The notes under the pieces were generated by a model. The model was given only the letters and a program-made list of their open reading frames with translations. It was not told where the DNA came from and did no database searches. From Gari tellinella (lineage: Eukaryota; Mollusca; Bivalvia; Cardiida; Psammobiidae), in contig OV277858.1 in the NCBI GenBank assembly GCA_922989275.2, positions 9,672,001 to 9,736,000 on the forward strand: 64,000 nucleotides of DNA. The letters run 5' to 3'. Shown piece after piece: positions 12,029 to 23,966 of the stretch (the stretch's first letter is position 1; every line of letters begins with the position of its first letter). Made by a program: the position numbers and the translations under genes.

Positions 12029-12190
12029 CTAAAAAAGGAACAAAGTTATGGAGTATTGACAACATAAGTCCCCTACAAGCAAACTCCTAGAAAATGTGCA
12101 TTTTTTTTTCGGACAAAAAAATGGCCTGAATAATATAAAGAAGCATTTTAATTATTACTTTCAGTTTAATTAAAGTATCAACAATATTTC

Positions 12191-12398
12191 TTAACTCTTT
12201 GCATGCTTTCTTAACTCTTTGCATGCTGGGTAAATTTATTGTCTGCTACTGTTCTAAAATTAGATCTTTGGAAAAATTATTTTCAAATTACTATCAGAGT
12301 GACAAATAGTTTGGATCCTGATATGACATCCATAACGCGGCGTCTCATCAGGATCCAAACTGTTTGCAAAGGTAATCGCGATTTCATGCAAAGATATA
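12191..12398. mobile_element. Degenerate TTAA palindromic MITE
   Basis: The 5' end TTAACTCTTTGCATGC is duplicated 20 bp apart (12191 and 12211). The internal palindrome AGTTTGGATCCTGATATGAC against GTCTCATCAGGATCCAAACT is preserved. The 3' end is decayed (catgcaaagatataatg). Confidence 0.7.
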
Positions 12399-13153
12399 AT
12401 GAATCTAGATTTTCAGACAGAAAACGGATATGCAACCCTAGCAACCACTTTTTTGTCCAAAGAAAAAGAATGAATCATCTAATGTCATTAAAAAAACTTT
12501 TGTACTGTTGAAGTTACAAAATGATCCAATTATGTACTGTTTTATTATATCTGTTGCCCTTGTAACCACAATTTTTATCAAAAAGAAACTAGAACTGTCA
12601 CCAGAGACAGACTAATACCTCCGCATTTACACAATATCTGTATTTATTCATCACAGACAAGAATCTCTATGTGCATTATATCAATATAAAGTCAAAGGGT
12701 CATAAGTCTGTGAAAAATCATCCACTGTATGTTCGGTATATCAATATATTGTAAAAGGACCATAACTCTATGTAAAATCATCTGAACGGAACATGCCAAC
12801 AGTTTGCACAACTCACTTGTGTGAAATTTCATCCAATTCAGACCAGGGGTTATGGAAATGAAGCATGGACATGATTCTAGTATACCCTCACTAAACTTCA
12901 TTTAGCTGGTGCAATATACTGTCCCCATTTGAATGTGTATGTGTACAATTGTCCTCATTTGACAGTGTTGATATATTCTTAATAAGAAATGTGTATGTTC
13001 TCATTTGGATAATATGTGTATGTTTGCATTTGTATGTATATTACTTTGTCCCCACTTGATCGAGTGTGTAATATTGTTCTCATTTGATGGTCAAATATTT
13101 GTATAGTTCATTCAACGAATCATTATACTACAAGGAACTCGTCAATGCAGCGA

Positions 13154-13680
13154 AACCAGGTTTTCAGGGTTTTATCACATACATGATGTAATAATAAATT
13201 TTATAAACAGACTACTTTTGCAATTACTAGTGTATCATAAGTATATCAACACAGCAAGGGCACAACAAACTTGTCAAGTCTGAATGAACACAAATTAGTC
13301 TATCCAGTCTTAAGTTATTGAACAAGATAGTTTTTCTATTTTCAGCAACAGTGACCTTGACTAGAGAACCTTAAAATACAATCCCAAGCTACGTTTTAAT
13401 ATATGCTTGCAAAGTACAAAGTTTGTTCAAAATGTGTCAATCCAAACTTCAGCAATTGACCTGAAACTATTTTTCTATTTTTAGTAACAGTGACCTTGAC
13501 CCTAGAGCCCCTAAATACATTCCCAAGCTAGGTTTTCATATATGCTTGCAAATAACAAAGTTTAGTTAAATCGCTCTATCCAAACATAAGTAAATGTGAA
13601 AAAATGTGACCTTGACCACCCTCCTGCCCGCCATTTGACATTTTAATAACCAGGTTTTTAGTTGAAAACCTGGTTAATAA
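13154..13680. repeat. AACCAGGTTTT-ended element
   Basis: The head word AACCAGGTTTTC (13154) is complementary to the last arm of a tail hairpin, AACCAGGTTTTTAGTTGAAAACCTGGTT, at about 13648-13675. Inside are two diverged units with 'agtgaccttgaccctaga' and 'tatatgcttgcaaa'. The layout is the same as in the GCTCACC elements but with an unrelated end sequence. Confidence 0.65.
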
Positions 13681-13781
13681 AAGGAAAGTTATTAGTTTAA
13701 CATGTTACTTACTATACTAAAGGTAGTATATATGTCATGAAATGACACCAATTTCCACCTGCATAACTACAATTAACTTAC

Positions 13782-13906
13782 CATGTTAAGTAAAGTACCA
13801 TATGCCAAGGACTCCTTCATCCAACGATGGCTGACAATATGTTGCCGTCGTCCAATCAAGCATTTGAAAAGCTCAAATGTTATGGATTTGGTCTGCCCAT
13901 AAGTTG
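13782..13906 (-). CDS. Exon: core of BRCT repeat 1
   Basis: The acceptor is gattgaatttctttcag and the donor AACATG|GTAAGTTAA. Of three frames only one is open through all 125 nt. It starts with two carried bases and ends in phase 0. It reads TYGQTKSITFELFKCLIGRR then QHIVSHRWMKESLAYG: a BRCT alpha-2 helix, the buried IVS strand and the alpha-3 helix with its signature Trp. The Lys in GQTKS sits where phosphopeptide-binding BRCT1 repeats (MDC1, BRCA1) have their conserved TxK Lys. The start accepts the T left by 15340-15415, giving TCA (Ser). Confidence 0.85.
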
Positions 13907-14462
13907 CTGAAAGAAATTCAATCAAAATAAGCTTCTTGAAAGTTCATGCAAGATTATAGAGCTATATAAGTTCTGAATAAGAGGAGATCCTTTTAAAGCA
14001 CCGAAAACAAAAGCAAATACTGAAAATTGCAGACTCGGTTTAATTGAGTCTGTTCATGAGCAATACTGAAATGTGCAACAATGCTAACGCCCCTAGCACC
14101 AGCTTAAGCGGAATTCAAAACTTAACAGCATGATTAATGAAGAAAATTATTTTCAGATATCTTATTTTATTATTTTTGTTTGTTTTTCTTTTGCTGATAA
14201 TACTGAAGTATATCTAGATAGATAGAAATGAGATTGAAAATCGTCCGTATTGTTAAGTCATGTCTGTTATTAAGAATATGTAGTTTATTGCCCGAGGAGA
14301 TGATCTAAATAAGCAGCAATGATTTCGATCAAATCCATTTTCACTTGAATTGTATGTATTCTACATGATTTTGTACCTTTTTGTGAAATAAAATATGTAT
14401 GAACGATTTTAAACTTTAATGATAACTGTGTTTATTTGGTTTTTAACTGATTTCGACATCTC

Positions 14463-14690
14463 TAGTCAAGTCACAGTGGTTAGTGCAGCTACCACCGTTT
14501 TCCTGGCTTACTCATACAACATTCTATCCAAGCAGTTCGAGTCCTGGTCGGAACAAACTCTTTTTCGGCAATAAAATTTGCCCTTACCTCCGATTCACGT
14601 TACATGTGAGTATGTAGTTAGCGACATGGAAGGTGTAAGTAAGCCAGGAAAGCATGGATGTTAAACATCGTGTTCAACTCTAGACTACTT
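14463..14690 (+). repeat. tRNA-derived SINE, plus strand
   Basis: A-box-like 'cacagtggttagtgcagc' and B-box-like 'gcagttcgagtcctgg' are spaced as in a tRNA gene. A 3' core follows: 'acatgtgagtatgtagttag', 'gtaagtaagccaggaaagc'. No intact acceptor stem or CCA-compatible end was found. Confidence 0.6.
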
Positions 14691-15129
14691 TCTCAAATAA
14701 AAACAACAAAAGTGACAGGCTAATTTAAATCGTCAGAATGAAGTTCGCGAAGACTGCATGACTGGGTATCACACCCTAGAACAGAACTCTCAGATAAGCT
14801 ACAAACTGAGCTAACCCAGACAGGACCATGTTTAGTTAAACATAGTTCATATAAAGATATAATGAAATAGTAATTGATTTAAAGCAGTTGCAATATTAAG
14901 TATATGCTGTATAAACCAGAATGGGGAAATCCAAGATTACGAACCTCACCTCTGGCAAATTTGAAAAAAAATATTGATGAGGATGCTGTCAAAATGTCAC
15001 TTAATCCAAAAATATAGGCTGTATTCAGCAAACAATACATAGATTGTGATGTAGTAGGTAATATGTATCTAAGATTCAAGATTCAATGCTATAGTGGAAA
15101 TTTTGGAAACCTAAATGCAGATTACGAAA

Positions 15130-15298
15130 CCTAAACGCCAGCCCTAAGTTCAAGGTCAAGGTCACTGGGTTCAAAATGTATACCAAATATGAAAGCAATA
15201 CCTCAAGGGACATAGAAGTTATGAGCATTTTCTTAAAAATGTTTACGCCGTTCACGACTACGCCGGGTTATCGCATAAGCTATACAGGCGAGCTAAAA
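15130..15298. repeat. Repeat tail (CAAGGTCAAGGTCAC family)
   Basis: The segment matches the 3' end at 19,555-19,770: 'ttcaaggtcaaggtcac', 'accaaatatgaaagcaatac', 'gttcacgactacgc', then 'gcgagctaaaa'. Confidence 0.7.
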
Positions 15299-15339
15299 AG
15301 CAGAGAAAAATAACATTTTTATCCACAAATCAAACTCAC

Positions 15340-15415
15340 ATGTTTCAACCACCAAGATTGTGGCTTCTTCAGGTTTGTGTGTCAGCTCAAACTGCTTGAA
15401 CAGCATGAAGAATCC
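15340..15415 (-). CDS. Exon: BRCT repeat 1, second strand
   Basis: The acceptor is accaatcttcttcag and the donor ACAT|GTGAGTTTG. The 76-nt exon is open in phase 0 in, phase 1 out. It reads GFFMLFKQFELTHKPEEATI then LVVET. EEATILVVE corresponds to the 'atHlV' strand of BRCT domains. It follows in phase directly on the 3' end of the repeat exon (22171), whose last residues IKIMFSGI are BRCT strand 1 and the phosphate-binding S-G. Confidence 0.8.
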
Positions 15416-15792
15416 CTGAAGAAGATTGGTTATGTTTTAAGTAAGACATCATGCACTAGACCAACACTCATCGTAATGTTCTTAGCTATTTTTTTACATA
15501 ATAGTATTAGACTATTAGTATATTTATTTGACCTGGTGGTTTTTTTTTTAGAACAGAATAGTTTATAATAGATATTAGGTAAGTAAGGTAAGATCTGATA
15601 TATTCGTTAAAGGTCAGCTTTTAATGATATGACATGATAGCCATTCATGACTATTGTGTACTTGAGATACAGCACGATATATAGACTATATCAAATCATC
15701 TCGTCATTATAAAGTTAATCAATCTGATAAAGTATTTTACATATTAAAATGTACAAACTTTAAAAAACATAAAAAAACGAAATAAAAAAATG

Positions 15793-16970
15793 AACAAGAG
15801 GCCCATGGGCCAAATTTCGCTCACCTGAGAATAGGGGCATAATTTGAACAATCTCAATAACAGTTCACTAGATGATACTACATAACAAATATCATAGGTT
15901 TAAGTGCTTTGGGTTTTGGAGAAGAAGATTATTTACTATATAATCCTATGTAAAACTTGTGACCCCTGGGTTGGGGCCAATTTTGACCCCAGGGGCATAA
16001 TTTGAACAATCTATGTAGAGGTTCCCTAGATGATGCTACATACTAAACATCACAGCTCTAAGCCTTTGGATTTCGAAGAAGAAGAATTTTTAAGTTTTTA
16101 CAATATATCCTATGTAAAACTTGTGACCCCCGGGGCGGGGTCAATTTTGACCCCAGGGCCAAAATTTGAACAAACTATGTAGAGGTCCCCTAGATGATGC
16201 TATATACCAAACATCACAGCTCTAAGCCTTTCGTTTTCGGAGAAGATTTTTTAAGTTTTTACTATATAATCCTATGTAAAACTTGTGACCCCAGGGTTGG
16301 GGCCAATTTTGACCCCAGGGGCATAATTTGAACAATCTATGTAGAGGGCCCCTAGATGATGCTACATACTAAAAATTTCAGCTCTAAGCCTTTAGGTTTC
16401 GAAGTAGAAGAATTTTTAAGTTTTGACTATATAATCATATGTAAAACTTGTGACCCCTGGGGCGGGTTCAATTTTGACCCCAGGGGAAAAATTTGAACAA
16501 ACTATGCAGAGGTCCACTAGATGATGCTACATATCAAATATCACAGCTCTAAGCCTTTCGGTTTCGGAGGAGTAGATTTTTTAAGATTTTACTATATAAT
16601 CGTTTGTAAAAATTTTGACCCCAGGGGCAGGGCCAATTTACCCTAGGGGTATAATTTGAACAAACTTGATAAAGGACCTTTAGATGATGCTATGTGCCAA
16701 ATATCTAAGCTCAGGCTCTTGTAGTTTTTGACAAGAAGATTTTTTAAGATTTACTTATTTTTTCGCAACCAGAGTTCTGCATTGATTTCAATTCTTTGAA
16801 CAAATTTGAAAGAGCTTGACCTAAGGAACATTTGTGTAAAGTTTGGTTGAAATCTGTCAAGGGGTATAGGAGGAGATGTCATTTTAAGCAATTGTTAACG
16901 ACAACGGACGACGGACACAGGGCCATCACAATAGCTCACCTTGAGCCTTTGGCTCAGGTGAGCTAAAAAC
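15793..16970. repeat. Complete hairpin-ended element with 164-bp monomers
   Basis: The head is AACAAGAGGCCCATGGGCC, with 'cgctcacctgag'. About five monomers follow, with 'cctatgtaaaac' or its variant at 15945, 16109, 16271 and about 16433. Then come an acggacgacggac stretch and the tail hairpin AGCTCACCTTGAGCC TTT GGCTCAGGTGAGCT at 16,933-16,965. It is one of the cleanest copies. Confidence 0.85.
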
Positions 16971-17298
16971 AAGTTAACATATAAGTAAAATATAAAATTA
17001 AAATAATATGATAGTTTCATCCCGTGATATTGAAAGTCCCACGCCAAGACAGCTGTGCTAATGTTACTGTTACATTAGTAAACACTTTAAATACAGATAT
17101 CAATGTCGCTTATGTACAGCAACGGAAGTTATCAAACCAAAGAAGCATCCCGTTATCAATTTTGGAATGTTCCAATCTAAAAATAAATCTGTCAGGTCAA
17201 ATAAATACACTAATAAACAGCATCTAAAGAGGTATCTTCCAATTGATTGTGTTAATTTGGATAATGCATGCTGAAAACCAAATACGTGTATAACATTT

Positions 17299-19770
17299 AA
17301 CAAGAGCCAATTGGCTCTATATCGCTCACCTGAGTCATGGTGATATATAAAGAGTGTGGCATCTTGACTCCACCCTGGGGCGGAACCAATTTTGACCCCA
17401 GGGGCATAACATGAACTATCTTGGTAAAGGTACCCTAGACGACATACAAAATATCACAGCTTTAAGCCTTATGGTTTCAGAGAAGAATATTTTTTAAAGA
17501 TTTTCTACATGTGTATATAAAGTCTATGTAAAACTGATAGGTCCCGAGGCGGGGCCATTTTTGACCCGAGAGTCATAATTTGTACAATCTTGATACAAGA
17601 CCATAAGGCAAAGCAACATGCAAAATATTAAAGGTCTGGGCCTTATCGTTTCAGAGAAGAAGATTTATTAAAGTTTTCCTATATAAGTCTATATGTAAAA
17701 CTGATAAACCCGGTGTAACAGTCCAGTTTTTCCCCAGTCAGTTTTTTCCCCGGGGAAGAACTGGACTAGTAGTGTTGTCAATTTGTGAGGGGAAAAACTG
17801 GACTAGCCCACAATTTTCCCATGTCTGCATTAATCAAACTTTGAGGGGGGAAAAACTGGACTAGCCTAGAATTTCCCCACCTCCATAGGGGTCAAAATGT
17901 GAGGGGGGAAAAACTGGACTAGCCCAGATTTTCCCCACCTTAACACACGGTGAGGCTGAGCTTGAAGTGCTCATGGTGAGCTATTGTGATCATGATGTGT
18001 CTAGTAGTGTTTTCAATTTGTGAGGGAAAAAACTGGACTAGCCCACAATTTTCCCATGTCTGCAATAATCAAACTTTGAGGGGGAAAAACTGGACTAGCC
18101 CAGAATGTCCCCACCTCCATAGTAGTCAAAATGTGAGGGGGGCGAACTGGACTAGCCCAGATTTTCCCCACCTCCACAGTAGTCAAAATGTGAGGGGGAA
18201 AAACTTGACTAGCCCAGATTTTACCCACCTCAAGAACATGATTTGGAGCAAGTTTGATGAAGATTGGCTCAAAATTGTGACCTCTAGAGTATTCACAAGG
18301 AAAACTTTACGTGTGACGAACGAGGCGCCGGACACAGCACGGTCACAATAGTTCACCATGAGCACTTCGTGCTCAAGTGAGCTAAAAAGTAATTTGGATG
18401 GGTAGTAGGCTAGCACAGAATTTCCCAACTTTAACAGTACCAAACTAATGATTGATTGATTGAATTGGGTTTTATGGCGCCACGACACATGAAATGGTCA
18501 TATGGCGCCGATAGGGAGCAAGGTTTTTCTTGATTTGGCTTAGACAAGTCCAGAACTTCTCCACCTCCACCTAAAATAAAAAGGGGGGAAAAACTGGACT
18601 AGCCCAGAATTTCCCCATCTTCATATTCAGTAAGATAGGGGGGAAAAACTGACTGGGTGGGGAAAAACTGGACTAGTCAGTTTTTTCCCCGGGGAAAATC
18701 TGGACTAGTCCAGTTTTTCCCCGGGGAAAAAACTGACTGGGGGTAAATTCTGGGCTGTTACACCGGGGCAGGGCCATTTTTGACCCGAGGGTCATAATTT
18801 GAACAATCTTGATACAGGACCATGAGGCGAAGCTGCATGCAAAATATTAAAGGTCTGGGTCTTATGGTTTCAGAGAAGAAGATTTTTTAAAGATTTCCTA
18901 TGTAAATCTATGTAAAACTGATAAGCCCCGAGGGCGGGGCTATTTTTGACCCGAGGGTCATAGTTTGAACAAACTTGGTACAGCACCATAAGGCAAAGCT
19001 ACATGCCAAATATTAAAAGTCTGGGCCTTACAGTTTCAGAGAAGAAGATTTTTTAAAGATTTCCTATGCAAGTCTATGTAAAACTAATAAGCCCCGGGTG
19101 GGGTCATTTTTAACCCCAGTGTCATAATTTGAACAAACTTGGTACAGCACCATAAGACAAAGCTACATGCCAAATATTAAAGGTCTGGGCCTTATGATTT
19201 CGGAGGAGAAGATTTTTAAAGATTTCCTATATAAGTCTATGTAAACTGATAAGCCCTGGGGCGGGGTCAATTTTGACCCGGGGGTCATAATTTGAACAAA
19301 CTTGGTTGAGGTCAATTAGGTAATGCAATTCATTAAAGCACATGGAAGTTATGAGTAATTTTGGAAATATTATAATACGAAACCTAAACGTAGGCTCTAA
19401 CGTCAAGGTCACAGGGATCAAAATTTCTGCATGCATAGAAAGGTCTTGTCCATATACACATGTATACCAAATATGAAAGCAATACCTCAAAGCATATGGA
19501 AGTTATGAGTAATTTTGGAAATATTATAATACGAAACCTAAACGTAGGCTCTAATTTCAAGGTCAAGGTCACAGGGATAAAAAATTCTGCATGCATCGAA
19601 AGGTCTTGTCCATATACACAGGTATACCAAATATGAAAGCAATACCTCAAGTGACATAGAAGTTATGAGCATTTTCTTAAAATTGTTTACGCCGTTCACG
19701 ACTACGCAAACGATGACTACGCCGGGGGTATCGCATAAGCTCGTCTTGTACTTCGTATAGGCAAGCTAAA
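17299..19770. repeat. Hairpin-headed element interrupted by minisatellite insertion
   Basis: The head AACAAGAGCCAATTGGCTCT begins at 17299. Monomers with 'gaagaagattttttaaag' and 'gacccgagggtcataatttg' run on both sides of the insertion at 17714-18762. The end at about 19,735-19,770 is a different tail (gcataagctcgtc ... ggcaagctaaaa) joined to a duplicated 157-bp unit (19,325-19,660). Confidence 0.75.
17714..18762. mobile_element. Inverted-repeat minisatellite element with CCGG target duplication
   Basis: The terminal words TGTAACAG ... CTGTTACA are flanked on both sides by CCGG (17710-17713, 18763-18766). Removing the insert and one CCGG restores the host-repeat text 'aaacccggggcagggcc'. 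The interior is a minisatellite of 'ggggaaaaactggactagcc' units, with inverted copies near both ends (cagttttttcccc). It also contains the tail hairpin of another repeat at about 18,350-18,385 and an inverted 'tggcgcc' pair at 18,470-18,510. No transposase is encoded. Confidence 0.7.
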
Positions 19771-20284
19771 AATGATTTGACTGCACTTCATACCATAGCT
19801 TTATATATGGAAATCTAACTTTCTAATGAATGCACACATTTGAATCAATGACAACTCTATTTTCTTTGTAAATACAGGCTTTTAGTACACATATTATATT
19901 TGTTCTTGTACGTTGTATTAATGGCTTTTTTCCATTAGGATCTTAACAGTTACATGAAACATATGGCACATGAGGCACTTGCTGAATACATAGTTTCCAG
20001 ATCTAAATATGCCCACTGGAGTGTCTGAAAGCTTTTCTGTGATTTTACCTACTGACCTCATTTATGACCAGATCTAACCTATATTCATGTAGGTCCTAAC
20101 TTTCATCAAGGACATGATACTGACAAAATTTCATTAAGACATAATTTCTACAAGATTCTTAACTTTAAAATTCAGTAATACCATATAAGGAAACATGATC
20201 ACACCCTCTGGCAGCCATGTTTTTGGCCGGATAAAAATCATTTCAACAACTTTTTAAAGTTTATTAATTGAAAAACATTTTGGT

Positions 20285-20930
20285 GAACAAGAGCACCGCA
20301 TAGCGGCACCAACGCATATCTGTTTTATTAGTTGACGACGGGAGCATAATTTATGTAATGTTTTGAAGCCCATAGGGTATTATGGTAGACTATTGAGAAT
20401 AAATTACTAAGAAACAATATCATCATACTGAGTGTTGTAAAATTTATGTGTTTTGAATAAAAAAAATACTTCTGAAGAATTACATGTTATGCTTGTATTT
20501 ACAGTTCCCCCTCTCTACAACAGCCCTCTCAACAATGATTCCCTCCTTACAACGACACTTGCCACTGTCGCCAAAACAACAGGGCTCAAAATAAGGACAA
20601 ATCTCTTATTTTGTACGCTTTTTGTGCCTCCATCAAACACTATGTTGTGACCACTTATTAAAATCGTCACTTTACGAAGATTCTAATAAGTGTTCACAAC
20701 ATAGGGTTTGATGGAAGCATAACGTTTTTATTTGTCTAGATACCTACGATTAAAGAAGACAATTATGTATGATTTTCCCTCCCTATAACAACTCCCTCTG
20801 AACAACAAACATAATCTTTGTCGCCCAATGGATGTCGTTGTAGAGAGGTAACACTGTATGAACATATGAAGTTTTGTGGCCATAAGTGAAATATGTTTTA
20901 AGTAATGAGCTAATTTAAAGGTTATTCCAA
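20285..20930. repeat. AACAAGAGCACCGC head and palindromic segment
   Basis: The head-like word AACAAGAGCACCGCATAGCG is at 20,285, with a hairpin (GCACCGC..GCGGCACC). Near 20,630-20,715 are inverted copies, 'catcaaacactatgttgtg' against 'cacaacatagggtttgatg', about 45 bp apart, a possible small MITE. No complete element could be delimited. Confidence 0.45.
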
Positions 20931-22128
20931 ACAAGAGGGCCATGGTGGCCCTTTATCGCTCCCCTGAGTATAACATCAGATAACATCTGCCTAGTAACCT
21001 TGTGGCATCTAGCATGTTCACAAGGTTTTTCTATGATTTGACTTATTGACCTACAGTTTGACCCCACATGACCCACTTTCAAACTTGACCTAGATTTTGT
21101 CAAGAACAACATTTAGAGCAACTTTGGTGAAGATTGGCCCATAATTGTGGTCTCTAGAGTGTTCACAAGTTTTTTTTATGATTTGACCTAGTGACCTACT
21201 TTTTGACCCCACATGACCCACTTTCAAACTTTACCTCGATTTTGTCAAGAACAACATCTGGAACAAGCTTTATGAAGTTTGGCTCAAAATTGTGGCCTCT
21301 ACAGTGTTCACAAGGTTTTTCTATGATTTGACCTAGTGACCTACTTTTTGACCCCACATGATCCACTTTTGAACTTGACCTGGATTTTGTCAAGACAACA
21401 TCTGGAACTAGTTTGATCAAGTTTGGCTCAAAAGTGTGGCCTCTAGATTGTTCACAAGGTTTTTCTATGATTTAACTTATTGACCTACTTTTTGACCCCA
21501 CATGACCCCACCCATTATCTCTGAACAATTTTTGAAGTCCACATCCTAAACATGTATGTATCTGACGAAGTTTGGTTACAATTGGGCTATTAGCTTAAGA
21601 GAAGAAGTCATTTGAAATTGTTGACAGACAGACAGACAGACAGACAGACAGCCAGCCAGCCAGACAGACTCAGGATGGACGTACTAACGGATTGGTACTT
21701 GTGTGACTTTTTCCTTTGATCTTTTTTGTGTGATTAGTTACAAAAGTAAAATTGTTTTGGACTCTATCTTTGGAAGTTAACCCTTACCCTATGTTCCCAG
21801 GTACTCACGGATCGGTACTTGTATGACTTTTTCCTTTGATCTTTTCTTGTGTGAACTAGTCACACAAGTAAAGTTATTTTTGGCTCTAACTTTGGAATAT
21901 AATGATCTGGAAGCTAACCCTTACCCTAACCCTATGTCCCATGACTGGTCAGGTTAATGTCACAAGAAATGGCCAGGTTAATGTCACAATAGATGGCCTG
22001 ATTAATGATTTTACTTGTGTGTCTAGACAAATATAGTCACGCAAGTATAGATTGGTAAGCACGGACAGACGGACACAGGGGTATCACAAAAGCTCACCTT
22101 GAGCACTTTGTGCTCAGGTGGGCTAAAA
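20931..22128. repeat. Hairpin-ended element, GATTTGACCTAGTGACC family
   Basis: The head is AACAAGAGGGCCATGGTGGC, with 'cgctcccctgag'. Three to four monomers follow ('atgatttgacctagtgacct', 'tttgaccccacatgaccc'), then (gaca)n, the TA-flanked MITE (21696-22047), and the tail hairpin AGCTCACCTTGAGCACTTTG..CTCAGGTGGGCT. Confidence 0.8.
21696..22047. mobile_element. TA-flanked palindromic MITE (TACTTGTGTGAC)
   Basis: The outer ends are TACTTGTGTGAC ... GTCACGCAAGTA, with extra internal copies of 'tcacacaagtaaa'. The word 'ccaggttaatgtcacaa' recurs. A shorter relative is at 55207-55420. The TA boundary suggests a Tc1/mariner-type target (inference). Confidence 0.55.
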
Positions 22129-22170
22129 CTGGGCGACAATATAATGAAATAGGCAAAAGGAAGTACTTAC

Positions 22171-23834
22171 ATAATAAGGACGAATTCCACTGAACATGAT
22201 TTTTATTGTATCCTGTATCTTGTCTGATGCCACTGAACATTGGTCCACATAATCAGGCATCATCATCTGTGACTCATGACTGGTCTTTTGGGTAGATGTC
22301 TGGTGCTCATTCCTGACCTGTGGGAGAACTAAATATTGCTGACTGATGGCTGTGGTAGATGGCTGGGGCTCATGACCAATGGCTGGAATAGATGACTGAG
22401 GCTCATGACAGACTGCTGGTAAAATTGACTGAGGTTCATGACAGACTGCATGGAAAGTTGACTGGGGCTCACAACTGATGGCTGGGAAAGTTAACTGATA
22501 CTCGTGACCAACCTCTTGCAAAACTGAATATTGCTGATTGACAACTGTGGTAGATGACTGGGGCTCATGACAGACGGCTCCTAAAGTTGACTGGGGCTCA
22601 TAACTGATGACTGCGGTAAATGACTGAGGCTCATGGCCCACTGTTGGCAAAGTTGACTCTGGCAAAGTTGATCTGGGCTCAAAACTGATGACTGGGACAG
22701 ATGACTCCGGGTGCTCACAACTGATGGCTGCTGTAAATGACTGGGGCTCATGACAGACAGCTGGTAAAGTTGACTGGGGCTCATAACTGATGACTGCAGT
22801 AGATGACTTGGGCTCATGACAGATGGCTGGTAAAGTTGGCCCAGGCTCACAACTGATGACTGGGACAGATGACTGGGGCTCATGACAGACAGCTAGTAAA
22901 GTTGACTGGGGCTCCTGACTGATGGCTGGTAAAGTTGACCCCGGCTCACAACTGATGACTGGAACAGATGACTGGGGTTCATGACAGACGGCTGGTAAAG
23001 TTGACCCGGGCTCACAACTGATGACTGGAACAGATGACTGGGGTTCATGAAAGACGGCTGGTAAATTTGACTGGGGCTCCTGACTGATGACTGGGATAGA
23101 TGACTGGGGCTCATGACAGACTGTTGGTAAATTTGACTGGGGCTCACAACTAACGACTGCAGTAGATGACTTGGACTCATGGCAGACGGCTAAGGAAGTT
23201 AACTGTTGCTCATGACTGACCTCATGGAGAACTGAACAATGCTGAATGACGCCTGTGGTAGATGCCTGGGGCTCATGACAGATGGCTGGAAATATTGACT
23301 GGTGCTCATGACTGACCTCTTGGAGAACTGAATAATGATGACCGACGACTACAGTAGATGACTTGGGCTCATGACAGACGCCTTGAAAAGTTGACTGGGT
23401 CTCATGACTGACCTCTTGGAGACAGCTGCAGTAGGTGACTGAGGCTCATGACTGACAACTATGGTAGATGACTTGGGCTCATGACAGACGGCTGAGAAAG
23501 TTGACTGGGGCTGGATAGATGACTGGAGTTCATGATTGACAGCTGCCGTTAATGAATTGAGCTCACCACCATCTGCTAAGATAGATGACTGGGGCTCATG
23601 ATCAGTAGCTAGGATAGATGACTGGAGTTCATGACTGACAACTGCCGTTAATGACTTGGGCTCACTACTGTCTGCTGGGATAGATGACTGAGGCTCATGA
23701 TCAACAGCTGTGGTCAATGACTTGGGCTCACCATCGACTGCTGAGATAGATGACTGGTCCTCATGGGAAAATGATGGAGACTTATGATTGTCCTTCACCT
23801 CTGACAAATGTGACTGGGATTCATGACTGGTATC
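22171..23834 (-). CDS. Repeat-rich exon (HEPQSS 11-mers) leading into BRCT repeat 1
   Basis: The acceptor is cttatatttctattgtttag and the donor CTTATTAT|GTAAGTACTT. The exon starts in phase 0 (DTSHESQSHLSEVKDNHK) and encodes dozens of 11-residue units of the form C/S-HEPQSS-x-P-A-V, often paired into 22-residue units (66 bp). It ends SVASDKIQDTIKIMFSGIRP; IKIMFSGI is strand 1 of a BRCT repeat with the Ser-Gly that binds phosphate in MDC1/BRCA1-type repeats. The length, 1,664 nt, is one short of a multiple of three although both ends are phase 0. The break is near 23,421, where the frame changes across gcagctgtctccaag. Other open frames inside (22581-22883, 22893-23180) are out-of-frame readings of the repeat. 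The position of a Ser/Pro/Gln-rich repeat just before tandem BRCTs recalls the PST-repeat region of MDC1; orthology is not proven. Confidence 0.7.
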
Positions 23835-23907
23835 CTAAACAATAGAAATATAAGGGGTTTTGGCTTGCAATTATCAGAACAAAAGTAATTTAATAAAATT
23901 ATAATAC

Positions 23908-23966
23908 CAGAATCGGGTGTTCCGCGGAAAAGGTGAATAAAACTTTCACAGTACTGAGCAAGAGTT
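23908..23966 (-). CDS. Possible small linking exon
   Basis: A 59-nt stretch between a modest acceptor (ttgtcttgggcaag) and a weak donor (TTCTG|GTATTATA) is open in phase 1 in, phase 0 out. That is the phase change needed between the cassette exon at 27387 and the repeat exon at 23834. It reads ELLLSTVKVLFTFSAEHPIL. The splice sites are weak and the sequence is undistinguished, so this is only a placeholder for the missing link. Confidence 0.2.

Noticed and set aside
22581..23180. Two Ser-rich open frames (SPSHLxQSSV repeats)
   Set aside because: They are out-of-frame readings of the 33-bp repeat. The HEPQSS frame is open across the whole stretch and joins BRCT strand 1 at its end.
22240..23830. 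CRISPR-like regular repeats
   Set aside because: The repeats are contiguous diverged coding units without unique spacers, in eukaryotic DNA.
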